A stretch of 64,000 bases of DNA, from NCBI GenBank assembly GCA_943737045.1, contig CALSFV010000232.1, positions 186,001 to 250,000 of the forward strand, in the 5' to 3' direction. The stretch comes from Parapristionchus giblindavisi (taxonomy: Eukaryota; Nematoda; Chromadorea; Rhabditida; Diplogasteridae). Under the pieces are notes generated by a model. It searched no databases, was not told where the DNA came from, and saw nothing but the letters and a program-made list of their open reading frames with translations. The position numbers and the translations under genes are program-made. Below, piece after piece: positions 19,858-34,241 of this stretch. Each line of letters starts with the position of its first letter. The first letter of the stretch is position 1.

Positions 19858-21740
19858 GAATATTCATATTTCAGCTTAATTTTATATTATTAAAATTCCC
19901 ATGACATCAAACACCACGACAAATTATTTTCTAAATTTTGATCGCGACTATTTTTTCGACTATTTGATGATGTGAGTTTCAATTATTTATTTAATTTTGA
20001 AATCTCACAGTCTCGCTAGAAGGATACTCTTTAATGACAACTCAAGCTAATTTGAAACTCTCCGCCTTAACTACATTCTCTCCTTTGTGTTGTCTGCGAT
20101 AGAGTATAGTCGGAGCGATGAGTCTAATTAGAGTGAGCCATGCTTTTGTGTCAATTGGTATTAGAGTCGAAATTATCAACTAATTAACAATTAATTTAAT
20201 TATTTTATTAATCTTTTATATTTGTGCTTGTAAAACACATATTTGTGCAATTTGAATTATTATTATTATTAACTGTATTGTGATGTTATATCAAATTATA
20301 GTTACCAACAATTCCTTCCATTCCTCTCGCTATTTTTCGTCCATCCTCTTGTCTTTTATATTCTACTACGAAAGGACTGCACTTACTATGCCGATCTGCG
20401 ATGGGGCTATCTCGTAAACCAGGTATGCCAGTTGCTTATGGAAAACAAAATGTCAATGAACATCTAATTCGGAATTCACTTCTTGAAAATGTTTCCTCTC
20501 GACGTCCAGGGCGAGAGCATGAAATAGTATTGGGTTGATTTTTAAGGTTTTTTGTTATTTTCCACGAGTGGAACTTTTGCTTCTTCCTATCTACTGTCTT
20601 ACTCCGTATGGGGCACTTTATTTCGAAGGACCTTTGGCCAAATCAAATCTCTCAAAAGAAGCATTGCTGGTAAGAATATTGTTACAATGTTTTAACCTAT
20701 GATGAGAAAAAATATTTATTTTTTTCTTACATTAAATAAATAAAATTGATTGAAATATTGTTGGCATGTGGAGGTTTAAAGGAAGTGTTTATAAACTACA
20801 TCAATTTGTCACTTCTGATTTACTTCTAATAGTGTGTTGTTTGTACCTTTAAAGGCACACCCCAAGCTCATTTTACTCTCCGCATTGGCAATACTCTCTC
20901 GTAGACAAAGAAAGCGAGAGAGTATAGCCAGAGCGGAGAGTTTCAAATTAGCTTGGGATGTCGCTTTAAATGTTTTCAGGGCCTTCTTGCATTCGGCAAC
21001 ATAGGGCAAGTGATGCCTTTTTCATTTCTTCTACTTCGCATGCACCACATGGTTGTCTCTTCTACTAAACCTAAACCGCTTTTCTCACTAAGGTATTTCT
21101 GGGTTAAAAAAATATTTAGGGTATCATTATATAGATAAAATAGTAGATATGCATGGTGTTAAAAGAACAGTTAAAACCGTAGGACGCCCGTTTCGGCAAC
21201 GAATCATAAATCTGTTGGGAGATTGCGTAAGGCAACCAAAGTTGTACCATTGTTATCAGTAGGAGTGTACGGTATTGTGCTACCGTAACCGTCGGGATTC
21301 GCGATCTGGTAGAGAGCCGAAGTCGAAAAATTCATGAACTCGTTGACCAAATACTAGTAGCAATTATATCAATAGTGAGACAACTTTTATCTTTAAGGAT
21401 ACCGTAACCCACATCATGAATTTTTTGACTTCGACCATTTTCAACCCCGGATCATGGCAAGACATAAAAAATCAGTTTGCGTTTCCTGACGGTTACGGTA
21501 GCACAATATCGTACACTCTTATCGATGGTACGTTTTTGCCATAGGCCACCTCCCAAACGATTTGTGAAAACATGAGAAATATCGCATATTTCGTGCATAA
21601 CAAAACTAACAGGTGAAACAAATTGCTTCATTGAGATAATTGTAACATATATTAATAGCAAATTACAGATGGAAAGCAAACAACACTTGAATAGCTTACA
21701 CTAAATTGTAGAACGGGTTACCATAAACAATGACTGTTTT
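19858..21740. other. right part of block 1
   Basis: It holds a MITE-like copy starting TTAATGACAACTCAAGC (20031 to about 20145), a complete TTAA MITE (20849-20969) and TACCGTAAC-rich sequence (about 21240-21540). No convincing gene. Equivalent segments are 26271-28153 and 33871-35971. Confidence 0.6.
20849..20969. mobile_element. TTAA MITE, 'AGCTTGGG' family, complete copy
   Basis: TTAA flanks AGGCACACCCCAAGCT on the left and AGCTTGGGATGTCGCT on the right. The core forms a stem around 'ctctcgtagacaaagaaagc'. Copies recur at 27262-27382 and 35099-35219. Confidence 0.8.
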
Positions 21741-22085
21741 TTTTCCACTGTTTTTTTAATGCGCCATAAGGCTAGTCTCCCCTCACACCGAGTAAAATAA
21801 AGTGTAACCCACAGCACTTAATCCCTGTGAAGTTATATTATATTTAACACGTTTTGTACTATTTTTATAGCAAAACAGTTAAATATAACAGTTCAAAGTT
21901 CTTGTGCTGTAGGTTACACATTTTCCCATGTGTGTTCATGCATTTATACAGAGATTTTTTAGTAGATATGCGCCTTAAAATGTATACAAAAAAGATCGCA
22001 TAGCAAATGTCAGACGAGTGGTACAACAGCGAATCAAAACTACAATTAGATGGTTAGAATACAAAGCGTAAAATGAACTCTACTA

Positions 22086-22566
22086 CAGTGCGGGACATAA
22101 TGATATGACACCTCAAAAATTTTGTGATTCCGACCAAATGATGAGCGGAAATCAAAAGTGGTATAAAACATTTGTATCACCGCCGCCGATAACTAGGGAA
22201 GCCAACATATGAGAATATTCACTTTCCCGGTCATCGAAAAATATTGATTTTCCTTAATTTTTCCGGCACATAATGATACTACACCTTGATTTTTTACTAT
22301 TTTTAAAATCTTTTACATAACAACAATGCCTCACAAGCGATAGGTTAGCAATCAATGTTGTGGCTCTTCCTCATGATTGGACCGAAGATGCGATTGGACA
22401 TGGTCCCATAGATTGTAGAATTCGCTTGAGGCTCGATGTCGCCCCACTTATTTTTGACGGCAGCCTTCAACTCGGCGACGGATGCATAATTTCGTTGTTT
22501 CTTTATTTCTTTTTGTATTCGAGATACTAAAAATGCTAAAGAAAAATTTAAAGGGAGAGGAACCAT
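22086..22566 (-). pseudogene. Tc1-like transposase C-terminal fragment with one terminal repeat (block 2)
   Basis: The end starts CAGTGCGGGACATAATGATA right after TA, as expected of a Tc1-type terminus at a TA target. The minus-strand frame 22345-22566 ends with the signature of a Tc1-like transposase C-terminus: VAELKAAVKNKWGDI, then SMxNRIF-like sequence (TMSNRIFGPIM). The catalytic DDE part and the other terminus are missing. The same fragment lies at 28499-28979 in block 3; block 1 has lost it. Confidence 0.75.
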
Positions 22567-22569
22567 TCA

Positions 22570-22915
22570 TTACAAAATGAAGTAATCTAATACAGAATTA
22601 TTTCCAGAAATACATCCAGAAATATTTCAAAAAAAATTTTGGGGCGAATTATAAAAATTTCAAAGCTTTTGCTGGATATAATCGTTTTCTTTAGTGCTTG
22701 TTTAGGTCGAGTGTTAGGAAAACAATGAATTAAATAAATGCTCGTTCAGAAAAATAACTTTGGAAAAAAAACGTGAAAAAAATCAGTCCAAGAGATAATA
22801 TATTTTAAGTAAAAACGTCATCTAAAATGTGGCTTTGGCTCTGAAATCTATACACTAATATAAATTTCGTGTTGGATTGGGATGATTCAACACGTTTCAC
22901 TGACTAACGTTACTC
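22570..22915. other. AT-rich segment next to the Tc1-like fragment
   Basis: No gene. Its right part has a diverged relative at 14625-14785. It is absent from block 1. Confidence 0.5.
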
Positions 22916-23891
22916 TCCCTTTACACAGAGAAAAAAGTGAAATGGACAGCACCTAAAACCTTTAAATATTTAACACTTTTTTTCATCGCAAAAGGTGTTA
23001 AATATAAAAATTCTCAGAGCGTGTGCCGCATACTTTTTCTCTGTGTGTTCATGCATTTATACAAAGATTTGTAGTAAATGTGCGATATAGATTGTATTAA
23101 AAACGAATAGGAAATGGTAGACGATGGGCACAATAGCGACGCACAACTACAAATAGATGGATATAATTCAAAGTGTGAAATGAAGTGTACTACTAGGATG
23201 CATCGATGGGGAGTACACGTGTCCTTTAGCTGCTCCCTAACAATTGAGCCCCATGGAAGGCGACCAAGAAGGCGCAAACTCCAAGAAAATGGCGAACGTA
23301 ACAATTATATAAGACGCTATCTGAGAAAATCCGCATATGTGCGGAATGGATTATTTTCTGGATTCTACTTCGTAGTAAGCGCAGATGTTGAAAGACCATC
23401 AAGATATGCACGAACGATGAACCGATGAATAGAAGAAAGAATTGTAACCCATTAATCTATGAAGAACCCCCTGTCATGACACACCGCACCAATGTGCAGA
23501 TGTGATAAAGATTATTCAACGCGGAATTTTTTGCTCTATAAGAAGAGGCAAAAATTGGACTGCACTTTTTTGTTTTAAAATTTCAATTAATTTTAGAATG
23601 ATTTGATAAGGTTAAAAAATCAATTTGCGATCGGATCTCCGGACCGTCGTATATCCATTTTTGTTGTCTATTTATACTTATAATTAATCGACACTAACAT
23701 TGGTCCTAGGTCGCTCCATTTTGTTTTGGTGAAAATCGAGTTTTCAAATTTCGAAAACCCGCAACATTTATGTTTCATTGTCCGAGCCCAAATGAATACC
23801 CATTTTGTGATGGGGGCCCATGGGGGTATCCATAAAAAAATTGAGCCAAATCGGTGAGGTCGATGTCCGGGGTCAACCCTCGAATCTTACT

Positions 23892-26270
23892 GAGCCGGTG
23901 TCTTAATCATAATGAGTGAAGGCCTAGGCACCAGAGGATTTTCTTTAATTAACGAACAATGACGGAGATTTTCGTTAACTTTCGTTAATGGCACTACGAA
24001 ATATTTTAAAACTCGTTTATTTATAAGAATAACATGAACATTGATTTCCCTTAAAGGTGGACTCCCGCGAATACTTTCGTGAACAAACTGTGAAGACAGA
24101 ATGATATCAAAAGTTATTCTATGTGCCGTACACTATTTATTTTGTTCTAATTGAGCTTATTGATCGCTAGAATCAAAAATGAATCATGCTATCAAACTCA
24201 GGCAAAGGCGCGCTTTTTGAAAATAGGAAAGTTCGGCAATATGATTCGAACCCGCGACCATGCGCGTTCTAGTCAGAAGTTTTACCACTACGCTAAGGGA
24301 ACGATATGTAGTCTCCTATCTTCTTCCATATCACTAGACACTTGCATAGCGCGATGTAAGAGATTTGCATGATCATTCGCGGTTCTCCACCTTTAAAAGA
24401 TAATATAGATATAATATAGATAACGATTGTTTTAAAATTAATAATTGTAAAAAAAAACACAACAAAAATACGAATGTGCCCCTCAAATACTTATTGCCAT
24501 TTTATGAACAGTGAGCCAACTTTTATCTTTCTGAATACCGTTACCCGAACTACCGTAATCTAGTTACCGTACCCTATAATATTGTAGCGAAATTAACTGC
24601 AAACCCCGGTGCGATTACGGCAGTTCGGATTACGGTAACTAGAAAAATAAAAGTTGGTTCACTGTTGACATAATGGCAACTAGTATTTGTTCTATGGCCA
24701 TCATGATTTTTTTCGATTTCCGCCATTTTCAACCAGAAACCCCGGTTCGGGTCCGGGTTCGAATGAAAAAAATCAGTTCGCTATTCCTGGCGGTTACGGT
24801 AGTCCAATACCGTACACTCTACTGATAACAGGTAGTACAACGACAAATCGCCATAGGCCATCGCCCAACCGTTTTATGATTCGTTGCCGAATTGTCCACC
24901 CCCCCCCATTATTTGATTATTTGATCCCTAAAGAATATATTGACAGTAGATCGTACAAGCGATGCCTGATAGCCATAATAAATATCATATTTCACCTGCT
25001 TGCTCAATTTCTCAGCCACTACCTCGTGTTTCTACTGCAGACAATGATTTAATGATAAACCATATCGAATATTTTATTGAGCCGGTGTCTTAATCATAAT
25101 GAGTGAAGGCCTAGGCACCAGAGGATTTTCTTTAATTAACGAACAATGACGGAGATTTTCGTTAACTTTCGTTAATGGCACTACGAAATATTTTAAAACT
25201 CGTTTATTTATAAGAATAACATGAACATTGATTTCCCTTAAAGGTGGACTCCCGCGAATACTTTCGTGAACAAACTGTGAAGACAGAATGATATCAAAAG
25301 TTATTCTATGTGCCGTACACTATTTATTTTGTTCTAATTGAGCTTATTGATCGCTAGAATCAAAAATGAATCATGCTATCAAACTCAGGCAAAGGCGCGC
25401 TTTTTGAAAATAGGAAAGTTCGGCAATATGATTCGAACCCGCGACCATGCGCGTTCTAGTCAGAAGTTTTACCACTACGCTAAGGGAACGATATGTAGTC
25501 TCCTATCTTCTTCCATATCACTAGACACTTGCATAGCGCGATGTAAGAGATTTGCATGATCATTCGCGGTTCTCCACCTTTAAAAGATAATATAGATATA
25601 ATATAGATAACGATTGTTTTAAAATTAATAATTGTAAAAAAAAAAACACAACAAAAATACGAATGTGCCCCTCAAATACTTATTGCCATTTTATGAACAG
25701 TGAGCCAACTTTTATCTTTCTGAATACCGTTACCCGAACTACCGTAATCTAGTTACCGTACCCTATAATATTGTAGCGAAATTAACTGCAAACCCCGGTG
25801 CGATTACGGCAGTTCGGATTACGGTAACTAGAAAAATAAAAGTTGGTTCACTGTTGACATAATGGCAACTAGTATTTGTTCTATGGCCATCATGATTTTT
25901 TTCGATTTCCGCCATTTTCAACCAGAAACCCCGGTTCGGGTCCGGGTTCGAATGAAAAAAATCAGTTCGCTATTCCTGGCGGTTACGGTAGTCCAATACC
26001 GTACACTCTACTGATAACAGGTAGTACAACGACAAATCGCAATAGGCCATCGCCCAACCGTTTTATGATTCGTTGCCGAATTGTCCACCCCCCCCCCCCA
26101 TTATTTGATTATTTGATCCCTAAAGAATATATTGACAGTAGATCGTACAAGCGATGCCTGATAGCCATAATAAATATCATATTTCACCTGCTTGCTCAAT
26201 TTCTCAGCCACTACCTCGTGTTTCTACTGCAGACAATGATTTAATGATAAACCATATCGAATATTTTATT
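23892..26270. repeat. 1.19-kb tandem repeat, two units (block 2)
   Basis: Units start at 23892 and 25079, with poly-C runs of 9 and 12. Content is as in block 1, with only scattered substitutions such as one base near 26041. Confidence 0.9.
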
Positions 26271-28498
26271 GAATATTCATATTTCAGCTTAATTTTATAT
26301 TATTAAAATTCCCATGACATCAAACACCACGACAAATTATTTTCTAAATTTTGATCGCGACTATTTTTTCGACTATTTGATGATGTGAGTTTCAATTATT
26401 TATTTAATTTTGAAATCTCACAGTCTCGCTAGAAGGATACTCTTTAATGACAACTCAAGCTAATTTGAAACTCTCCGCCTTAACTACATTCTCTCCTTTG
26501 TGTTGTCTGCGATAGAGTATAGTCGGAGCGATGAGTCTAATTAGAGTGAGCCATGCTTTTGTGTCAATTGGTATTAGAGTCGAAATTATCAACTAATTAA
26601 CAATTAATTTAATTATTTTATTAATCTTTTATATTTGTGCTTGTAAAACACATATTTGTGCAATTTGAATTATTATTATTATTAACTGTATTGTGATGTT
26701 ATATCAAATTATAGTTACCAACAATTCCTTCCATTCCTCTCGCTATTTTTCGTCCATCCTCTTGTCTTTTATATTCTACTACGAAAGGACTGCACTTACT
26801 ATGCCGATCTGCGATGGGGCTATCTCGTAAACCAGGTATGCCAGTTGCTTATGGAAAACAAAATGTCAATGAACATCTAATTCGGAATTCACTTCTTGAA
26901 AATGTTTCCTCTCGACGTCCAGGGCGAGAGCATGAAATAGTATTGGGTTGATTTTTAAGGTTTTTTGTTATTTTCCACGAGTGGAACTTTTGCTTCTTCC
27001 TATCTACTGTCTTACTCCGTATGGGGCACTTTATTTCGAAGGACCTTTGGCCAAATCAAATCTCTCAAAAGAAGCATTGCTGGTAAGAATATTGTTACAA
27101 TGTTTTAACCTATGATGAGAAAAAATATTTATTTTTTTCTTACATTAAATAAATAAAATTGATTGAAATATTGTTGGCATGTGGAGGTTTAAAGGAAGTG
27201 TTTATAAACTACATCAATTTGTCACTTCTGATTTACTTCTAATAGTGTGTTGTTTGTACCTTTAAAGGCACACCCCAAGCTCATTTTACTCTCCGCATTG
27301 GCAATACTCTCTCGTAGACAAAGAAAGCGAGAGAGTATAGCCAGAGCGGAGAGTTTCAAATTAGCTTGGGATGTCGCTTTAAATGTTTTCAGGGCCTTCT
27401 TGCATTCGGCAACATAGGGCAAGTGATGCCTTTTTCATTTCTTCTACTTCGCATGCACCACATGGTTGTCTCTTCTACTAAACCTAAACCGCTTTTCTCG
27501 CTAAGGTATTTCTGGGTTAAAAAAATATTTAGGGTATCATTATATAGATAAAATAGTAGATATGCATGGTGTTAAAAGAACAGTTAAAACCGTAGGACGC
27601 CCGTTTCGGCAACGAATCATAAATCTGTTGGGAGGTGGCGTAAGGCAACCAAAGTTGTACCATTGTTATCAGTAGGAGTGTACGGTATTGTGCTACCGTA
27701 ACCGTCGGGATTCGCGATCTGGTAGAGAGCCGAAGTCGAAAAATTCATGAACTCGTTGACCAAATACTAGTAGCAATTATATCAATAGTGAGACAACTTT
27801 TATCTTTAAGGATACCGTAACCCACATCATGAATTTTTTGACTTCGACCATTTTCAACCCCGGATCATGGCAAGACATAAAAAATCAGTTTGCGTTTCCT
27901 GACGGTTACGGTAGCACAATATCGTACACTCTTATCGATGGTACGTTTTTGCCATAGGCCACCTCCCAAACGATTTGTGAAAACATGAGAAATATCGCAT
28001 ATTTCGTGCATAACAAAACTAACAGGTGAAACAAATTGCTTCATTGAGATAATTGTAACATATATTAATAGCAAATTACAGATGGAAAGCAAACAACACT
28101 TGAATAGCTTACACTAAATTGTAGAACGGGTTACCATAAACAATGACTGTTTTTTTTCCACTGTTTTTTTAATGCGCCATAAGGCTAGTCTCCCCTCACA
28201 CCGAGTAAAATAAAGTGTAACCCACAGCACTTAATCCCTGTGAAGTTATATTATATTTAACACGTTTTGTACTATTTTTATAGCAAAACAGTTAAATATA
28301 ACAGTTCAAAGTTCTTGTGCTGTAGGTTACACATTTTCCCATGTGTGTTCATGCATTTATACAGAGATTTTTTAGTAGATATGCGCCTTAAAATGTATAC
28401 AAAAAAGATCGCATAGCAAATGTCAGACGAGTGGTACAACAGCGAATCAAAACTACAATTAGATGGTTAGAATACAAAGCGTAAAATGAACTCTACTA

Positions 28499-28979
28499 CA
28501 GTGCGGGACATAATGATATGACACCTCAAAAATTTTGTGATTCCGACCAAATGATGAGCGGAAATCAAAAGTGGTATAAAACATTTGTATCACCGCCGCC
28601 GATAACTAGGGAAGCCAACATATGAGAATATTCACTTTCCCGGTCATCGAAAAATATTGATTTTCCTTAATTTTTCCGGCACATAATGATACTACACCTT
28701 GATTTTTTACTATTTTTAAAATCTTTTACATAACAACAATGCCTCACAAGCGATAGGTTAGCAATCAATGTTGTGGCTCTTCCTCATGATTGGACCGAAG
28801 ATGCGATTGGACATGGTCCCATAGATTGTAGAATTCACTTGAGGCTCGATGTCGCCCCACTTATTTTTGACGGCAGCCTTCAACTCGGCGACGGATGCAT
28901 AATTTCGTTGTTTCTTTATTTCTTTTTGTATTCGAGATACTAAAAATGCTAAAGAAAAATTTAAAGGGAGAGGAACCAT
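28499..28979 (-). pseudogene. Tc1-like transposase fragment (block 3 copy)
   Basis: Offset by exactly 6,413 bp from the block 2 fragment. It differs by one residue in the shown frame (QVNST instead of QANST). Confidence 0.75.
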
Positions 28980-30304
28980 TCATTACAAAATGAAGTAATC
29001 TAATACAGAATTATTTCCAGAAATACATCCAGAAATATTTCAAAAAAAATTTTGGGGCGAATTATAAAAATTTCAAAGCTTTTGCTGGATATAATCGTTT
29101 TCTTTAGTGCTTGTTTAGGTCGAGTGTTAGGAAAACAATGAATTAAATAAATGCTCGTTCAGAAAAATAACTTTGGAAAAAAAACGTGAAAAAAATCAGT
29201 CCAAGAGATAATATATTTTAAGTAAAAACGTCATCTAAAATGTGGCTTTGGCTCTGAAATCTATACACTAATATAAATTTCGTGTTGGATTGGGATGATT
29301 CAACACGTTTCACTGACTAACGTTACTCTCCCTTTACACAGAGAAAAAAGTGAAATGGACAGCACCTAAAACCTTTAAATATTTAACACTTTTTTTCATC
29401 GCAAAAGGTGTTAAATATAAAAATTCTCAGAGCGTGTGCCGCATACTTTTTCTCTGTGTGTTCATGCATTTATACAAAGATTTGTAGTAAATGTGCGATA
29501 TAGATTGTATTAAAAACGAATAGGAAATGGTAGACGATGGGCACAATAGCGACGCACAACTACAAATAGATGGATATAATTCAAAGTGTGAAATGAAGTG
29601 TACTACTAGGATGCATCGATGGGGAGTACACGTGTCCTTTAGCTGCTCCCTAACAATTGAGCCCCATGGAAGGCGACCAAGAAGGCGCAAACTCCAAGAA
29701 AATGGCGAACGTAACAATTATATAAGACGCTATCTGAGAAAATCCGCATATGTGCGGAATGGATTATTTTCTGGATTCTACTTCGTAGTAAGCGCAGATG
29801 TTGAAAGACCATCAAGATATGCACGAACGATGAACCGATGAATAGAAGAAAGAATTGTAACCCATTAATCTATGAAGAACCCCCTGTCATGACACACCGC
29901 ACCAATGTGCAGATGTGATAAAGATTATTCAACGCGGAATTTTTTGCTCTATAAGAAGAGGCAAAAATTGGACTGCACTTTTTTGTTTTAAAATTTCAAT
30001 TAATTTTAGAATGATTTGATAAGGTTAAAAAATCAATTTGCGATCGGATCTCCGGACCGTCGTATATCCATTTTTGTTGTCTATTTATACTTATAATTAA
30101 TCGACACTAACATTGGTCCTAGGTCGCTCCATTTTGTTTTGGTGAAAATCGAGTTTTCAAATTTCGAAAACCCGCAACATTTATGTTTCATTGTCCGAGC
30201 CCAAATGAATACCCATTTTGTGATGGGGGCCCATGGGGGTATCCATAAAAAAATTGAGCCAAATCGGTGAGGTCGATGTCCGGGGTCAACCCTCGAATCT
30301 TACT

Positions 30305-33300
30305 GAGCCGGTGTCTTAATCATAATGAGTGAAGGCCTAGGCACCAGAGGATTTTCTTTAATTAACGAACAATGACGGAGATTTTCGTTAACTTTCGTTA
30401 ATGGCACTACGAAATATTTTAAAACTCGTTTATTTATAAGAATAACATGAACATTGATTTCCCTTAAAGGTGGACTCCCGCGAATACTTTCGTGAACAAA
30501 CTGTGAAGACAGAATGATATCAAAAGTTATTCTATGTGCCGTACACTATTTATTTTGTTCTAATTGAGCTTATTGATCGCTAGAATCAAAAATGAATCAT
30601 GCTATCAAACTCAGGCAAAGGCGCGCTTTTTGAAAATAGGAAAGTTCGGCAATATGATTCGAACCCGCGACCATGCGCGTTCTAGTCAGAAGTTTTACCA
30701 CTACGCTAAGGGAACGATATGTAGTCTCCTATCTTCTTCCATATCACTAGACACTTGCATAGCGCGATGTAAGAGATTTGCATGATCATTCGCGGTTCTC
30801 CACCTTTAAAAGATAATATAGATATAATATAGATAACGATTGTTTTAAAATTAATAATTGTAAAAAAAAAACACAACAAAAATACGAATGTGCCCCTCAA
30901 ATACTTATTGCCATTTTATGAACAGTGAGCCAACTTTTATCTTTCTGAATACCGTTACCCGAACTACCGTAATCTAGTTACCGTACCCTATAATATTGTA
31001 GCGAAATTAACTGCAAACCCCGGTGCGATTACGGCAGTTCGGATTACGGTAACTAGAAAAATAAAAGTTGGTTCACTGTTGACATAATGGCAACTAGTAT
31101 TTGTTCTATGGCCATCATGATTTTTTTCGATTTCCGCCATTTTCAACCAGAAACCCCGGTTCGGGTCCGGGTTCGAATGAAAAAAATCAGTTCGCTATTC
31201 CTGGCGGTTACGGTAGTCCAATACCGTACACTCTACTGATAACAGGTAGTACAACGACAAATCGCCATAGGCCATCGCCCAACCGTTTTATGATTCGTTG
31301 CCGAATTGTCCACCCCCCCCCCCCATTATTTGATTATTTGATCCCTAAAGAATATATTGACAGTAGATCGTACAAGCGATGCCTGATAGCCATAATAAAT
31401 ATCATATTTCACCTGCTTGCTCAATTTCTCAGCCACTACCTCGTGTTTCTACTGCAGACAATGATTTAATGATAAACCATATCGAATATTTTATTGAGCC
31501 GGTGTCTTAATCATAATGAGTGAAGGCCTAGGCACCAGAGGATTTTCTTTAATTAACGAACAATGACGGAGATTTTCGTTAACTTTCGTTAATGGCACTA
31601 CGAAATATTTTAAAACTCGTTTATTTATAAGAATAACATGAACATTGATTTCCCTTAAAGGTGGACTCCCGCGAATACTTTCGTGAACAAACTGTGAAGA
31701 CAGAATGATATCAAAAGTTATTCTATGTGCCGTACACTATTTATTTTGTTCTAATTGAGCTTATTGATCGCTAGAATCAAAAATGAATCATGCTATCAAA
31801 CTCAGGCAAAGGCGCGCTTTTTGAAAATAGGAAAGTTCGGCAATATGATTCGAACCCGCGACCATGCGCGTTCTAGTCAGAAGTTTTACCACTACGCTAA
31901 GGGAACGATATGTAGTCTCCTATCTTCTTCCATATCACTAGACACTTGCATAGCGCGATGTAAGAGATTTGCATGATCATTCGCGGTTCTCCACCTTTAA
32001 AAGATAATATAGATATAATATAGATAACGATTGTTTTAAAATTAATAATTGTAAAAAAAAACACAACAAAAATACGAATGTGCCCCTCAAATACTTATTG
32101 CCATTTTATGAACAGTGAGCCAACTTTTATCTTTCTGAATACCGTTACCCGAACTACCGTAATCTAGTTACCGTACCCTATAATATTGTAGCGAAATTAA
32201 CTGCAAACCCCGGTGCGATTACGGCAGTTCGGATTACGGTAACTAGAAAAATAAAAGTTGGTTCACTGTTGACATAATGGCAACTAGTATTTGTTCTATG
32301 GCCATCATGATTTTTTTCGATTTCCGCCATTTTCAACCAGAAACCCCGGTTCGGGTCCGGGTTCGAATGAAAAAAATCAGTTCGCTATTCCTGGCGGTTA
32401 CGGTAGTCCAATACCGTACACTCTACTGATAACAGGTAGTACAACGACAAATCGCCATAGGCCATCGCCCAACCGTTTTATGATTCGTTGCCGAATTGTC
32501 CACCCCCCCCCCATTATTTGATTATTTGATCCCTAAAGAATATATTGACAGTAGATCGTACAAGCGATGCCTGATAGCCATAATAAATATCATATTTCAC
32601 CTGCTTGCTCAATTTCTCAGCCACTACCTCGTGTTTCTACTGCAGACAATGATTTAATGATAAACCATATCGAATATTTTATTGAGCCGGTGTCTTAATC
32701 ATAATGAGTGAAGGCCTAGGCACCAGAGGATTTTCTTTAATTAACGAACAATGACGGAGATTTTCGTTAACTTTCGTTAATGGCACTACGAAATATTTTA
32801 AAACTCGTTTATTTATAAGAATAACATGAACATTGATTTCCCTTAAAGGTGGACTCCCGCGAATACTTTCGTGAACAAACTGTGAAGACAGAATGATATC
32901 AAAAGTTATTCTATGTGCCGTACACTATTTATTTTGTTCTAATTGAGCTTATTGATCGCTAGAATCAAAAATGAATCATGCTATCAAACTCAGGCAAAGG
33001 CGCGCTTTTTGAAAATAGGAAAGTTCGGCAATATGATTCGAACCCGCGACCATGCGCGTTCTAGTCAGAAGTTTTACCACTACGCTAAGGGAACGATATG
33101 TAGTCTCCTATCTTCTTCCATATCATTAGACACTTGCATAGCGCGATGTAAGAGATTTGCATGATCATTCGCGGTTCTCCACCTTTAAAAGATAATATAG
33201 ATATAATATAGATAACGATTGTTTTAAAATTAATAATTGTAAAAAAACACAACAAAAATACGAATGTGCCCCTCAAATACTTATTGCCATTTTATGAACA

Positions 33301-33870
33301 GTGAGCCAACTTTTATCTTTCTGAATACCGTTACCCGAACTACCGTAATCTAGTTACCGTACCCTATAATATTGTAGCGAAATTAACTGCAAACCCCGGT
33401 GCGATTACGGTAGTTCGGATTACGGTAACTAGAAAAATAAAAGTTGGCTCACTGTTGACATAATGGCAACTAGTATTTGTTCTATGGCCATCATGATTTT
33501 TTTTCGATTTCCGCCATTTTCAACCAGAAACCCCGGTTCGGGTCCGGGTTCGAATGAAAAAAATCAGTTCGCTATTCCTGGCGGTTACGGTAGTCCAATA
33601 CCGTACACTCTACTGATAACAGATAGTACAACGACAAATCGCCATAGGCCATCGCCCAACCGTTTTATGATTCGTTGCCGAATTGTCCACTCCCCCCCCA
33701 TTATTTGATTATTTGATCCCTAAAGAATATATTGACAGAAGATCGTACAAGCAATGCCTGATAGCCTTAATAAATATCATATTTCACCTGCTTGCTCAAT
33801 TTCTCAGCAACTACCTCGTGTTTCTACTGCAGACAATGATTTAATGATAAACCATATCGAATATTTTATT
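30305..33870. repeat. 1.19-kb tandem repeat, three units (block 3)
   Basis: Units start at 30305, 31496 and 32684, with poly-C runs of 12, 10 and 8. The third unit carries the most substitutions (for example CATTAGAC near 33124 and a TCCCC interruption near 33691), so this end is the most diverged. Confidence 0.9.
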
Positions 33871-34028
33871 GAATATTCATATTTCAGCTTAATTTTATAT
33901 TATTAAAATTCCCATGACATCAAACACCACGACAAATTATTTGCTAAATTTTGATCGCGACTATTTTTTCGACTATTTGATGATGTGAGTTTCAATTATT
34001 TATATAATTTTTAACTCTCACAGTCTCG

Positions 34029-34241
34029 TAGCGTGAGTTGAGACTAAGGGGCTTGTCCCATAACAAAGAATTGGAAGGCAATGATCGGTGCACAGGTAGC
34101 TTAATGGTAGAGCAATGCCCCGGATAGGCAGAGGTCGTGGGTTCGACTCCCTCCTTGTGCCAATCATTTGCCAACCTGTATCAAATATGTTTCAAGGAGC
34201 TGACCCAGCTATGACTAGGGTATCACTCAGATTCAATTCAA
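34029..34241 (+). mobile_element. 213-bp tRNA-headed insertion (SINE-like) with 13-bp target duplication
   Basis: Present only in block 3. TCTCACAGTCTCG stands on both sides (34016-34028 and 34242-34254), while blocks 1 and 2 have a single copy at the equivalent place (near 20003 and 26416). It contains a tRNA-like sequence at 34090-34162. There is no poly-A tail or LINE-like 3' end, but the duplication length fits retroposition. Confidence 0.75.
34090..34162 (+). other. tRNA-like sequence with intact acceptor stem
   Basis: A 7-bp acceptor stem (GCACAGG with CCTTGTGC), A box TAGCTTAATGG, B box GGTTCGACTCC and an encoded CA after the discriminator. The anticodon loop reads CCGGATA, with C instead of the near-universal U at position 33, so a working tRNA is doubtful. 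It lies inside a mobile insertion. Confidence 0.55.

Noticed and set aside
15508..29841. Frames of 96-104 residues conserved in all three blocks, taken as conserved genes
   Set aside because: The whole block is nearly identical, including non-coding parts, so frame conservation carries no evidence of selection. Both strands are open over the same DNA.
17082..33708. Frames of 76-122 residues in the 1.19-kb units
   Set aside because: Their ends shift with the length of a poly-C tract that varies from 8 to 13 bases between units, as expected for non-coding DNA.
34090..34162. Functional tRNA gene
   Set aside because: The stems are good, but the base before the anticodon is C rather than U and the sequence lies within a mobile insertion.
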